From the NCBI GenBank assembly GCA_932521035.1, contig OW051494.1:10092001-10156000 (forward strand): 64,000 nucleotides of DNA. Reading direction: 5' to 3'. The notes under the pieces were generated by a model. The model ran no database searches. It was not told the DNA's origin and worked only from the letters and a program-made list of their open reading frames with translations. Source of the DNA: Oscheius dolichura (lineage: Eukaryota; Nematoda; Chromadorea; Rhabditida; Rhabditidae). Positions 45,449-55,124 of the stretch are shown piece after piece (the stretch's first letter is position 1; the number at the start of each line of letters is the position of its first letter). Both the position numbers and the translations under genes were made by a program.

Positions 45449-46265
45449 GAAGCGTTCCTTTTATTTAGTCAGCCTTGTTATCAGCAACTGCCCTCAAAGG
45501 GACGGCAGCCCCTAACAGCCAAAGTGGCGGGGCTTTCTCAGAACTTGGGGGTCTTTTAACCTATTTCTTCCTATTTTTCCGAGTTCTACTCTTAAAAATT
45601 AGTCTTCCCATGCTAATTAATAGCGTATTTTATCCTCCTAACCGTTTTATTCATCTCCCAAAGGTAATTTCTCAATGAAAGTTGTGAAATCTTGAACAGA
45701 CCGCTTCATTAGGGCAGCAATTTCAAATTTCCCGCCAAACTATAATCCTCTACCAGTAATAATGGGCCAAAACTATTGAAAGCCGCCCTGAGCGGCCCAA
45801 CAGTGTCAAGCAATGAAGTTTTAGGACCGCAATCCCGTTTCCTCTGGCTTAAATGCGGGTGTAAATAAATCCAACTCATTTCCGTAGAGCGCGTTTTCAT
45901 GGCGAGATGGCCGAGCGGTCTAAGGCGCTGGTTTTAGGCACCAGTCTCCTCGGAGGCGTGGGTTCGAATCCCACTCTCGTCAACTGTTTTTGCTTTTTTT
46001 CGAATTATTCGAGGAGGGATTGAAGTAGTTCAAAATAGCCGCGAAACTCCCCTTTTTAATTTCCCGGGAAATAGCCCCCCGCTCCTGTTAAAATTCGATC
46101 TCCATTATTTGCTGACCATCATGTTATTGTTGTGCAAATATGGTGCCAGATCGAAGACGTTTTCCACGTTTTCTCACGCTCTGGCAGCCATTTTAGGCTG
46201 TTTTCGGGTTTCCGCTTGCCTAAATTTCTCTAATTTCCCTCCTAAAACCAATATTTTCAGACAAC
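45449..46265. other. Intergenic with tRNA-Leu
   Basis: Only the tRNA-Leu gene is supported here. Confidence 0.5.
45901..45982 (+). tRNA. tRNA-Leu (TAG)
   Basis: 82-nt class II tRNA. Acceptor GGCGAGA/TCTCGTC, anticodon stem CTGGT/ACCAG with loop TTTAGGC (anticodon TAG), a variable arm CTCCTCGGAG, T arm GTGGG-TTCGAAT-CCCAC. The trailer has ACTGTTTTTGCTTTTTTTC. Confidence 0.97.
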
Positions 46266-46983
46266 ATGTCCGAGAAGCGAGAAGAGCCGTTTGTTTTGCA
46301 GAAAATTGCAATTGAGAGGTGGGTAGTTGAGGTACCCATCTGTAATACTACGGAAGTGGGTCAGGAGGCCCCCGAACTAGCAGAAGATGCCTTCGAGGTA
46401 TATTTTATTGTTTTATATTGCCCTAGGGAGGGAAGCGTGGGTCCACGGGTCTTTTAGCTGTCTAACTGTGGCTTTAATAAAAGTAACGGCTAAATTTGTG
46501 AAATCCTCTATCTAGGCGTGGCTTCGGGGTCTTCTGGGAATATTCAACTGTCCAATTGTAACTTTTCGAACTTTTAACCGGTGCTCGGTTGTCTAACTGT
46601 ATACTTGCGGCCCGCTATTGTCTATTCCGCTGTCTAACTGTGGCTTATGGTTTACACTATCCCAGCCCTTCCCCTTATCATTCCAAGGGCACGTGTACCC
46701 TCTCCTCCCATTGAAGACCACAGAGATTGTAAACAGCCGTCCTTGTATTATTCCCACGCACTCAACTCAGTACATTTCGAACCCTTTTGGCGTATTTCAT
46801 CGATCAATTTGGATAATCAAGTGAAATTTTCAGGCTGCGGAGGCTGGCCGTCTGGAGGAGGAGGAGGAGGACGAGGAGGAGGAGGTGGAGGAGGAGGAGG
46901 AGGAGGAGGAAGAAGAGGAGGAGATCGCAGATCGGATCAAGCCCCATCCTCTTGAGAACGTCTTCTTCCGTCAGTTGCCCTAG
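46266..46983 (+). CDS. Small acidic protein without membrane helix (cluster gene 6)
   Basis: Exons 46266-46397 and 46834-46983 around a 436-bp phase-0 intron give 93 residues. ATG is five bases after ATATTTTCAG. Exon 1 starts MSEKREEPFVLQKIAIERW; exon 2 is mostly glutamate (GAG/GAA codons over 20 residues long) and ends HPLENVFFRQLP. The intron carries several TCTAACTGTGGC motifs. No helix or signal peptide, so probably cytosolic or nuclear. GAG-repeat expansion may have lengthened the acidic run. Confidence 0.66.
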
Positions 46984-47785
46984 ACGCCTCCCCTAATGAT
47001 TATTTGAAATATCTGAAATTTGTTAAGTTTGTATTATTTGTTTTCCAATGATGGGTTCCCCTTCTCTTCTTTCCTTGTTTAATTGGGGCCCCTCGGGCCG
47101 ACATTCCCGGATGTGATCCCCGTGTTTTTATTGTCTTGGCTAATGAATCTGTGATTTTTTAATACTATCTTTCTTCGTTTCTTTAGAGAGAGAGAGAGGG
47201 GGGAATGGGGATCAAATTGTCAACAGGCATTTATTGTGGCGAGACGACCCGAAGAAGGAGAAGAAAACAGGCTCTCTCTACTTGTGGAATAAGACCAAAA
47301 ACCGACAAGAGAATACAATCGCGGGATTGGGGCAATAATATTGACAGGACGGAGCTAAATAGTATAAATGCAATAGAGAATCAACACCGGGACACCGGCT
47401 AGCATCCAAATTTGTGCCTGACGTTCTTTTTCACTAGTTATGGCTGTAATCTGTATTTTGGCACGTGACATTTCCGTTTATACAGGCGGCGAGCGAATGG
47501 AAAGGTCAATAAAGTGGTGCGGCGCCTGTCCGACGGGAATAGAAAGGAGGGAGGTTACTGTATCACGGATTGGACTGAATTTAGCAGCCCGACATGAGGG
47601 AAACGGGATCCCTAAACTCGTTATCCCTCATTTTAGGCTCTCCGACCCATGAGGAAAGCGAAAAGGATCCGGGCCTGACTACCCATTCCCCCCGTCAACA
47701 CGTCAGGCCCTGTCGCTACCAGCTCTCTTTTCCCTGGCAGACCCCACCAAAGAGATATCACCCATTGAAATGGAAATCTACCAGA

Positions 47786-47879
47786 GCGCGCGTGGCCTAA
47801 TAGGAAGGTGTCTCACTCCCAATATGGTTCCAGACAGTGGAGGTATGAGGAAATGCGGGTGCAAATCCCGCCGCGCGCA
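47786..47879 (+). tRNA. tRNA with CCC anticodon and 23-nt intron (Gly-CCC?)
   Basis: Acceptor GCGCGCG/CGCGCGC is fully paired and the T stem GCGGG/CCCGC is perfect. The T loop is TGCAAAT rather than TTCRANY. The anticodon stem TCTCA/TGAGG closes a loop CTCCCAA once 47822-47844 is removed as a canonical-position intron. That gives anticodon CCC (Gly). The D arm resembles Arg-type tRNAs. It is followed by CTTTTGCCTTATTTTTTTG. Alternatives: a nematode V-arm-type tRNA or a decayed gene. Confidence 0.68.
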
Positions 47880-48831
47880 AACTTTTGCCTTATTTTTTTG
47901 CCCGAAATCACGTCTTTAGATAAAGAATTTTGACAATAGGACTGTGGAGATAATCAAGGAAAGAGGTTCTGAAGGACCCCGTACTGTTTGAAGTACTTTT
48001 CCCCCAAAATACGGCCGGTAGAGCACGGATCATGGCAAAGAAGAGAGCGACGGCTGTCCCTGTCAAAAGGGCCCAACTGTCCCTCGGAGAAGAACTCGGT
48101 ATCCTAACTATTGACTGAACCAATCCCTTGCGCCGGTGACCGTCTGCTCATCTTGTTTTTTTGCTCATATTACACCGCATGGTAGCCGGCGCCTCTCCTC
48201 TTTGCGTCTAGCTCCGACTTCCCGGGAAGGCGTACCCTGTCAGGCTGACAGCCGTGGCACTTCCTTTGAGGGCTGCTAGAAACCCAGAGAAGCATAATCT
48301 GGTACTGATGACTCTCTCCCTGAAGCTCTTTGTTTCCCAGCCAGCTTTCAAAGGCTCTGTAGTCATCAAAAAACTCTGTAGTCATCAATCTGTAGAGAGG
48401 TATATTTCTGTAGATTACGTGCTCGTCATAGTTTATTTCTTCAATTACCCTCATAACATGCGCCTCGATTTATCCACGTAGGTACCAGATGGCAGTCTGG
48501 TGGCAGTCTCTGGAAGCGGATCTTTCCGTCTGTTTCAGTTTCTGTGAATCAGAATCCTCTCTCCTTTGGTCTTCTTCCATTCAATACTAGCCACTCTAAC
48601 AAGGTGTGAGAGTCGTTTACCTGCAAAAATGATGGCTTCGTTCGTTGTTTCTGTCATTACCTAGACCATAGATCCTCCCTCCACCCTTTCTCCTCCCCTC
48701 TCTATACCCTCGTGAACTGTTTTTGTCGCCTATCCGGACGCACAGCTGCGATGATGCAATGGTCTACTTGTCCGAAAATAGCCGCTTCCACTCCCTCTTC
48801 CCTTACAATCTTTCCTGCTCCGGCGCGCGCC

Positions 48832-48934
48832 TGCACCCGTAAATTCTCGGCAGCTGAATTTTCTTTTACTGCACGCGCTACAAAACCGCTTCCACTTTCC
48901 TTCGAACTGCCGAGACTTTACGAGTACGGGCGCA
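48832..48934. repeat. Foldback element copy 9 (short form)
   Basis: TGCACCCGTAAATTCTCGGC with CTGCCGAGACTTTACGAGTA. The centre CAGCTG...CGAACTGC resembles the short copies at 18132 and 30124. Confidence 0.87.
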
Positions 48935-49004
48935 GTCCAATTCCTCCGTTATCTCTTTTCCCTCTAGCTGTCTAACTGTGGCTGTCAAATCTATTTTCAG
49001 AGAG

Positions 49005-49228
49005 ATGGAATCGACGGAGTCGAGTGAATTCCTCGAGATCCCAGTGTTATTAATCTTTATCATCCTCTTGATTGCAATCGTTGTGTACTTGTGCTACATA
49101 ATTTCCTACAACCTCCGACCGGTAATACTTTCCTTCGCATTCTTCTTATAGTCCCGATATTTCTTCAGGCTTTCTTCAGGACTCTAGTGCATCCTGTTTC
49201 CGAACCCAGGCCAATCCACGTCTGGTAA
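49005..49228 (+). CDS. Tiny single-pass membrane protein (cluster gene 7)
   Basis: Exons 49005-49121 and 49169-49228 around a 47-bp phase-0 intron give 58 residues. CTATTTTCAG lies four bases before ATG. Exon 1 has an acidic start (MESTESSEFLEIP) and a strong helix (VLLIFIILLIAIVVYLCYII); exon 2 is a short tail ending PRPIHVW. Same plan as the other cluster genes, but the acid residues are before the helix. Confidence 0.72.
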
Positions 49229-50170
49229 AGCTGGCCAGATGAGAATCCAACCCATCCATGGTACTCAACACCTGATCCTTGTTTTGCTCTCGAGTTTCAA
49301 TTGATTCCGACCTTTAAATATTGTTATTCAGTGGTTTTTATCACTTGTAAATGCCTGTATTGACGATAAAGTTCAGTTCACACGTTCTCTTCCTCTTTGT
49401 TAGCGGTTTAGAGGCGTTTCTAGATTTTGGAGGACCAGTAAACGAGGTCTGGCAGTGATATTTGGGTTCCGAGAGGTCCAGGGCCCGAGGGTATGAAACC
49501 GCCTCCTCAATCTTTTTGCGGCATATAAAGAGGGCCAGAGTCGAGAACAGATTAATGTATCCTTCCCTTGTAAGGAAGAAATCTGCATTTTCCCGGGAGA
49601 AATGACCAAAAATGGCTATTTCTCGTGGGTTTTCAACTCCCGACACGGCGGTTTATTTACAACCCGCCCAGAGAGAGTGGGGCGTAGTCAACACCCGTCG
49701 GGAGTGGATTACGGTAGCCGGTCACCCGCGAGAGAATGCCTCATCAAAGGGTGCCGCCCCTGGAGTCGACTCTGCCCCTAATTTGGATGGAAGCCGCTAT
49801 TTTGGGTCAATTTTTTGGGAGAAAATGGTAATTCACTGTCTGGGCGGTCTACAGCACCCCCTATTGAGGAAAGAGGTCCCGATTTCCTGGAAAAAATAGT
49901 CTAATCCAATTTTGAGCCCTGTTCCCCCGTTGGTGACCCCTCTTTCTTGTGGCCTAGCAGTTTTCTTGCCAGTTGTGTCCCCCTAAGCGGAGCGGTTGCG
50001 TAGCGGCTGGCTTGAGACTAGCGGTCGAAATCTTTAGAAAACTGAACTATTCTGGAGAATTGGGGGGGGGGGGGGGGGGGGGGGGGGGATATTTTTAGGC
50101 ATATATGGAATTTATGGACTCGTAAGCCTAAATTACAAAAAGGAATGGGAAAAGATCTACCTGGTGTACA
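49229..50170. other. Intergenic with poly-G tract
   Basis: No gene supported; a 27-G tract lies at 50062-50088. Short in-frame pieces at about 50098-50120 could be a small exon of the frame at 50171. Confidence 0.45.
50062..50088. repeat. Poly-G tract (27 G)
   Basis: Twenty-seven consecutive G. Confidence 0.95.
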
Positions 50171-50413
50171 GGAAAAACTGCTGGGAAGAGAGTCAAAACC
50201 GTAAGGATGGACCATTTTCCCTCTGGAAGATGTCCCGTAACTTTCCCACTTCAAACGTCGTCTGACGAAGAATCGCTTCAAGAATCAGATGAACTAAAGG
50301 GAGAAGAAAGTAATTTAACCCTTCTCCTACCTAAAACCCCCCGAAAAGTCGCCAACAACAAGAAGGAAAGCCGGCATATGCCAGCCGCCGGGTGTTCACA
50401 AGTTGTCGGATGA
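50171..50413 (+). CDS. Possible terminal exon of a Ser/Glu-rich protein
   Basis: An open block after acceptor GGTGTACAG reads TAGKRVKTVRMDHFPSGR, then SSDEESLQESDELKGEES and a basic end. It stops at 50413, two bases from the stop of the convergent gene at 50415. The charge pattern fits a cluster-type tail, but an exon 1 with a helix was not found, so this may be a fragment. Confidence 0.35.
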   Translation, partial: GKTAGKRVKTVRMDHFPSGRCPVTFPLQTSSDEESLQESDELKGEESNLTLLLPKTPRKVANNKKESRHMPAAGCSQVVG

Positions 50414-50414
50414 T

Positions 50415-50796
50415 TTACAACTGGAGATAGGTTGGGGTGGCCCGTGACTTCTTTATGAGGCTCTCCGATGGAATTTCTTTGTTGTCCCGGTTAATAATAA
50501 CCATTTGGAAGGAAAGTAGTAAAATAGAAAGAAGAAAAAGAGCAGTACCCACCTTTGAAGACTAGAATTTCGAAAAATGGGAGAGCCAGCCGGGAGAGAA
50601 GGCATTAGCTCGGTATAGCCTCGAATAAATCTGATTTCTCCTTGGAAAAGAGGCTGAACACAGAATTTTCAGCCAAAAAATGGTTTCTAAAATCGTAAAT
50701 AACTAGAAAATGGAGAAAGTTCCGTACCTGGTAATAAAAATGGCGAGAAATCCTGGAAGAAAGACGATAATCCAATGTAGCGCTGGGAAATTCCAT
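50415..50796 (-). CDS. Tiny single-pass membrane protein (cluster gene 8)
   Basis: Exons 50728-50796 and 50415-50561 around a 166-bp phase-0 intron give 71 residues. TTTTTTTTCAG lies 14 bases before the ATG. Exon 1 is MEFPSATLDYRLSSRISRHF..., exon 2 begins SSKVGTALFLLSILLLSFQM, one helix, then a mixed-charge tail (INRDNKEIPSESLIKKSR) ending TPTYLQL. Here the helix is in exon 2 rather than exon 1. First of the minus-strand block. Confidence 0.66.
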
Positions 50797-51873
50797 TTTG
50801 CTCGAATTTTCTGAAAAAAAACTATTAGATTTTTAATAAAAAGACAGTAAAAACAGGAAAAGGAATAATAGGATCATTAAAGCTTGGGAAAACCGGTTTG
50901 AATCTTCCGGCGATCCCGGGTATCGCCGCGATACGCAGCGCCGGCTGGCAGCAGTAAACTGTTACAAGTCAGTAAGCGGTTATTCTACTAGCTAATTAGG
51001 TCATTTTGGTATCATTATGACCAGAAATTAATGGAGAATACGGTAGGATAGGTTACAACTGAACAAAAAAGTCGGAAAATGGTTTGGGGACAGTAAACAT
51101 GCCGCTATTTTCGGCACAACGGCCCGCGAGACAAAATGGCGGAGTTACATTATGGATCTAACCTAATTGGAAAGATAAGTGGTTGATATTAATATCATTT
51201 TGAAGAGATAATTGTGGAGAATTCGGTAAGGTAGACATTATTTAACGTTAAAAATGAAAAAAATTGATCTCTAGGGCTTGTTATGGCCAGTGTTTTTTCG
51301 GCAACGGCGCTAATCCCAAGGGAGGCTAATGTTGCAACTTGGATCTCCGTTCATTTTAAAGATAATCAGCACATTTTGGTGTCATTCTGTAGAGAAATTT
51401 ATGGAGAATACGGTGGATATGTTCATTTTTCAGAAAATAATCATTGGAAAACCTAAAAGAATAAAAAAGACGGCGGTAGTATTCTTCCTAATCTCTATCG
51501 CTCCAGAATTCCTTGTCCTTACTTTTCTCCTCAAAATTTTAGTTTTCATTCTTCTTTTCTTCCTATGTTCTTCCTTTTTTCCAAAAATTGTTGATGTGTT
51601 TCCGTTCAAAAAGACCCATGAGCCCCTTATAAAGAGAACGGTTGGTCTCGCCGGCAAAGGCTAAAAACTGAATCAGGCCCTTGTTCAGGTTTACACTTTT
51701 GAGGGGGCGATAGTGAGAGCCCGCCCCCTTTTTTACACTTGTTACACACTAATCTTTGCCATTTTTGTGGCATAGACGAACCGGGAACAGTTTATTTGCT
51801 AGCAGCAATCAGAATTACAAAAAAGGTTTCTTTAAATTAACGGGGAAAACGAGGCGAAGGAGTCGGTGTCTAT
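50797..51873. other. Diverged ~180-bp tandem repeat and unassigned frame
   Basis: Blocks at about 50995-51050, 51175-51235 and 51350-51420 share ATCATT...AGA...ATTTATGGAGAATACGGT. A plus-strand frame at 51437-51664 (after TTTTTCAG) is hydrophobic (FLISIAPEFLVLTFLLKIL) but has no start exon. Confidence 0.5.
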
Positions 51874-51993
51874 CTAATTGATGTCCTCTGGCTGCTCGAC
51901 GATTTCCCATTCCTGGTCGCCATCTTCCTGCTGGCGGGCCTCTCTGGCGAAGCAGGCGAGGTGAAGGGTGTAGAAGTCTTTGAGAAGCTTACA
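51874..51993 (-). CDS. Orphan or alternative acidic tail exon
   Basis: After CTCTCTGTAG a phase-0 exon reads CKLLKDFYTLHLACFAREAR and ends QEWEIVEQPEDIN with a stop, like the second exon of a cluster gene. No helix exon lies between it and the gene at 52186. It could be an alternative last exon of that gene (the phases agree) or a tail whose first exon was lost. Confidence 0.5.
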   Translation of the reverse strand, partial: CKLLKDFYTLHLACFAREARQQEDGDQEWEIVEQPEDIN

Positions 51994-52185
51994 CTACAGA
52001 GAGATACAGACAGGCACCGTCCTCCCCCTAGCTATTTATATCATTTTATAACATAGAAAACTGTGACTATATGGGCTTATTTAGAAATGGTCAAGGAAGT
52101 AGGGTACGATATAGTATAAAAACGTCAAAATTTGTGGGCAGTCTTGAAGAGAAGAGAGGAGGTGAGCTAGGAAGCGACCAATTTA

Positions 52186-52761
52186 TTACTCGTCACTTTC
52201 CTCAGAATCTACGACGTAGTCTTCCTCTTCGGAGCCGTAAATTTCGTCCAGCTCATCGTCTTCTTCTTCTTCATTGATTGGGTTCCAGACGGCTTTAACA
52301 ATCTGAAACAAGAGATAGATCAAGAAATTCTCTCTATCTTTTTCCAAACTCAAGCAGGGAAGATTTTCGGGAAAACTACGGGTACCCGTCGGCGGCCCGA
52401 TCCCCTGCACCCGATCCCCTGCACCTGTATAGTCTCGGCAAGGCAAAGGTATAAAGGGGAGTTTTGTAACAGTTTTGAATTAAGATGTCCGTACTGCTGA
52501 GACTTTACGAGCGCAGGGGATCGGACTATCGAGAAGCGCGCACCCCTCGACCTAATGACGTGTCTATACTGCTCGACTGAACTCCTGGCTAATTACAAAA
52601 ATACCGCATTTTCTACTTATGACAATCCTGGATCCGAATAGATATTTTTGAAGTAAAAATAGAGAGGTTAAACCTACACAGAAAAGCGCCATGATTATGA
52701 GAATATAGAAGAAATAAGCCAGTCGGAATGACACGACGATTTTTCGGCATTGCTTGGGCAT
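52186..52761 (-). CDS. Single-pass membrane protein with acidic tail (cluster gene 9)
   Basis: Exons 52678-52761 and 52186-52302 around a 375-bp phase-0 intron give 66 residues. ATG follows AATTTTTCAG by six bases. Exon 1: MPKQCRKIVVSF then helix YFFYILIIMALFC. Exon 2: IVKAVWNPIN then EEEEDDELDEIYGSEEED and DSEESDE. The basic side before and acidic side after the helix fit a type II or tail-out topology only loosely. The intron holds a foldback element. A block shared with three neighbours lies about 125-160 bp upstream. Confidence 0.77.
52398..52533. repeat. Foldback element copy 10
   Basis: Preceded by a doubled CCGATCCCCTGCACC. Inner arms AGTCTCGGCAAGG and CTGCTGAGACTTTACGAGCG, core AGTTTTGTAACAGTTTTG, right end GATCGGACTATCGAG. 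It lies in the intron of the gene at 52186. Confidence 0.9.
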
Positions 52762-52883
52762 TTTGACGCTGAAAAATTACTTTTCACCTAATCTAAAATT
52801 AAAAACGTAAAGAAAATCAACTAGGGAGAGGGAAATAACTACTAGAGAGAAGATCTCGAGGCATGCGAGGGCAGGACTGTGAC

Positions 52884-52922
52884 TGTCCCGCGGCAGGGGG
52901 AATAAATAGCCGTCATGTCTAG
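52884..52922 (-). promoter_or_regulatory. Shared upstream block of cluster gene 9
   Basis: Minus strand TAGACATGACGGCTATTTAT followed by CCCCCTGCCGCGGGAC, about 125-160 bp before the ATG. Related blocks occur at the same distance before the genes at 53216, 54212 and 54877. Confidence 0.6.
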
Positions 52923-53215
52923 GTTGCGGGAGATACGGCCCTCGTCTTTGCTATGCTTATCGACTCAGTTAACGCAGATTAAACAAGCGGGAAATGGAGT
53001 TATTTGAACGGTTCGGGTTAACAGTATTCCCACAATTAATTAGAATCCATACAGGAGCTGTTTAACGGCCGGAAGCCCATATATTATCATTTTAGAGGGA
53101 ATTTTACATAGGATATACAGTATTTATTACAATAATTACATCAAATATCATAAATAAGTGAATTTATTTCAAGGCAGATAGAATATATTGAAAAAAATAT
53201 CAGAAAAAGTCAAAT

Positions 53216-53770
53216 TTAGTCGTCCCCCTCGAATCCTTCGTCGTCCGATTCCTCGGCCTCCCTCTCGATGAGTTGACCATAGACCTGGCTAACAATTCGG
53301 AGAGCCTAAAATAAGCTAAATTAAGAGGGGAGATGGTTTTTCGACAAACTAGGTCCGGTCGAATAAGGCTCATTTTCGGGGGAAGCGCACCACCCTTGCG
53401 CTTTCTCGGTGCAATAGCCCTAACATACGAATTATTGTATACCAAAGTTTATTAGATTTAGTGCACTGAAAAAGCGCAAGGTGATGCGCCTTACTGGCTC
53501 GGTTCTCGATAGTCCGATTCCCTGCACCCGTAAAATCTCGGCAGGAAGATCGACTTTACTCAAAGCTGCTACAAAACTGTTCTGCCGAGACTTTACGGGT
53601 GCAGAGGATCGGACTGCCCTACCGACCCTGACCTGGTTTGCCCGACTTTTACCGGTACAATTAGAGGCTAAACGTACTTGAATCAAGTAATAGGTGATCA
53701 GGGCGAACGCAATCCATATAGAGACCAGTAGAAGAACCAAGACTATGGTTATCATCTTATTCTTCTCCAT
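53216..53770 (-). CDS. Single-pass membrane protein with acidic tail (cluster gene 10)
   Basis: Exons 53678-53770 and 53216-53305 around a 372-bp phase-0 intron give 60 residues. CCTTTTAG precedes the ATG by seven bases. Exon 1: MEKNKMITIVLVLLLVSIWI, a long helix to YYLIQ. Exon 2: ALRIVSQVYGQLIEREAEES then DDEGFEGDD. A foldback element lies in the intron. Plan and upstream block match the gene at 52186, so the two are probably tandem paralogues, though the helices have little identity left. Confidence 0.78.
53504..53615. repeat. Foldback element copy 11
   Basis: TCTCGATAGTCCGATTCCC at the left, GGATCGGACTG at the right, arms CACCCGTAAAATCTCGGCAG and CTGCCGAGACTTTACGGGTG. The core is inverted relative to most copies (GCTGCTACAAAACTGTT). 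Confidence 0.9.
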
Positions 53771-53899
53771 TTATTATCTAAAAGGCATACCTTTTAATGG
53801 GTGTATTTCTATATAGAGAAATGTTAATAGAAGACCAGGAAAGCACGAGAAGAGCCAGTAACAACAGAGAGAGAGAGCAATTGAAAGCCGACGCGAACG

Positions 53900-53940
53900 G
53901 TCCCCCGGCGGCTAAAAAATGAATCAGCCGTCATATGTCT
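53900..53940 (-). promoter_or_regulatory. Shared upstream block of cluster gene 10
   Basis: Minus strand AGACATATGACGGCTGATTC, then ATTTTTTAGCCGCCGGGGGA, about 130-170 bp before the ATG; aligned with the block of the gene at 52186. Confidence 0.6.
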
Positions 53941-54211
53941 ACGTTGTGTCAGGCAGTCCTGTGTCATCGTGCTATTTTTACCATAGAGACCTTTAAACCC
54001 CCGGGACGCTAATTAATTTGAACAGCTTGGGGTAAAATTGACTGTGGATCCTGTAGAAGTGGCTGTTTAGCGGTTGGAAGAAGATTTGAAATCGTCCTGG
54101 AGAGAATTTTCTCATCCGACTTGTGGGAAACAACCGATAATACATGGATCCATTTCAAGACGGACAGATCAAGATTTTGGAAAGTAGTGTGGAAGTATAG
54201 AGACCCGACTT

Positions 54212-54421
54212 CTAGTCATCAGCTGCCTCTTCATGATCGGGCAGGCCATCCTCGAGGAGGCCAATGAACTGCAACAAGAAAAGATGGAAAGGTTTGTCCT
54301 TTGTACAGTAAAAACGGGATAAAAAACGGGATAAAAAACGGGATCCTACTTGGTCGATGTTGAACAAAATCGTTATGAACAGGACGAAGAGTAAGTGGAG
54401 GATGATAAGGCAGACATCCAT
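54212..54421 (-). CDS. Very small membrane protein with acidic end (cluster gene 11)
   Basis: Exons 54350-54421 and 54212-54268 around an 81-bp phase-0 intron give only 42 residues. GTCTTCCAG abuts the ATG. Exon 1 is nearly all helix (IILHLLFVLFITILFNI); exon 2 is FIGLLEDGLPDHEEAADD. The intron holds three copies of AACGGGATAAAA. Small enough to be missed by most gene finders. Confidence 0.73.
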   Translation of the reverse strand: MDVCLIILHLLFVLFITILFNIDQVGSRFLSRFLSRFYCTKDKPFHLFLLQFIGLLEDGLPDHEEAADD

Positions 54422-54540
54422 CTGGAAGACATCAGGAAGATTAGAGATCAGCTTTTATAGGATTCTGTCTTTTCGGGAAGGGAAGAAGGAAAACTCGAGG
54501 AGCGACCAGTAGCGAGAGATAAGGCAAAAAAGAAGCACGG

Positions 54541-54580
54541 CCCGTGGACAGTTGGAATATGAATCAACAGCCATGCACTC
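54541..54580 (-). promoter_or_regulatory. Shared upstream block of cluster gene 11
   Basis: Minus strand GAGTGCATGGCTGTTGATTC followed by ATATTCCAACTGTCCACGGG, 120-160 bp before the ATG. Confidence 0.5.
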
Positions 54581-54876
54581 TGGAACGAGAGATCGTACTC
54601 TCTCTTGGGTATTTTTGTCTAGATTTGTGGAAGAGAACAGGGAATAACAACGAGTGTTTATTTTGAGAATGAAATCAACAGGCAACGAATCCTTCAAAAC
54701 CGCATCCGTTATCCTCCCCCTCCCCTCCCGCCGTTGGCTGTTTTTGTCCGGAATAGTAGAAAACAGCTGGTAATAGATTTGTTTATTTGTGACTTTACAG
54801 AAATGTAAGAGAAAGATTATTATAGAACTTTACATAAAAACTACAATTTGGACGAGACGACGGGAAATCTTCAAAA

Positions 54877-55124
54877 TTACTCCTCGTCCGTCTCTTCGTC
54901 TTCGGCTTCGTAGCCGTCGGAGTTGTCGGCATTGTCGGCATTCTCCTCTTCTGAGGCACCCTCGAGGATAGGTTCCTCTTCCATACGGGCCCATAAGATC
55001 TAAATTAACTTTAATTAGGCGGAAAGGAACGTTTAAGAACATATTTTAGAGGTAAAACTGGGAATGAACGTACCATGAAGGCGCGGAATAAAACAACCAT
55101 TATGAAGAGATCGATGGGAATCAT
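54877..55124 (-). CDS. Very small membrane protein with acidic tail (cluster gene 12)
   Basis: Exons 55074-55124 and 54877-54999 around a 74-bp phase-0 intron give 57 residues. CCTTTCAG lies two bases before the ATG. Exon 1: MIPIDLFIMVVLFRAFM; exon 2: ILWARMEEEPILEGASEEEN, then DNSDGYEAEDEETDEE. A plus-strand frame across the same region (55075-55398) covers exon 1 and its promoter in antisense and is judged a shadow. Confidence 0.75.

Larger units (their letters stand above)
46984..49004. other. Intergenic with an intron-containing tRNA and a foldback element
   Basis: Apart from the tRNA (47786) and foldback (48832) nothing can be supported. The minus frame at 48170-48454 reads well at first (EEINYDEHVIYRNIPLYRL) but has no start context or splice partner. 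Confidence 0.45.

Noticed and set aside
48170-48454. 94-codon minus-strand frame
   Set aside because: It partly consists of short GATGACTACAGA-type repeats and has no acceptor, start context or partner exon.
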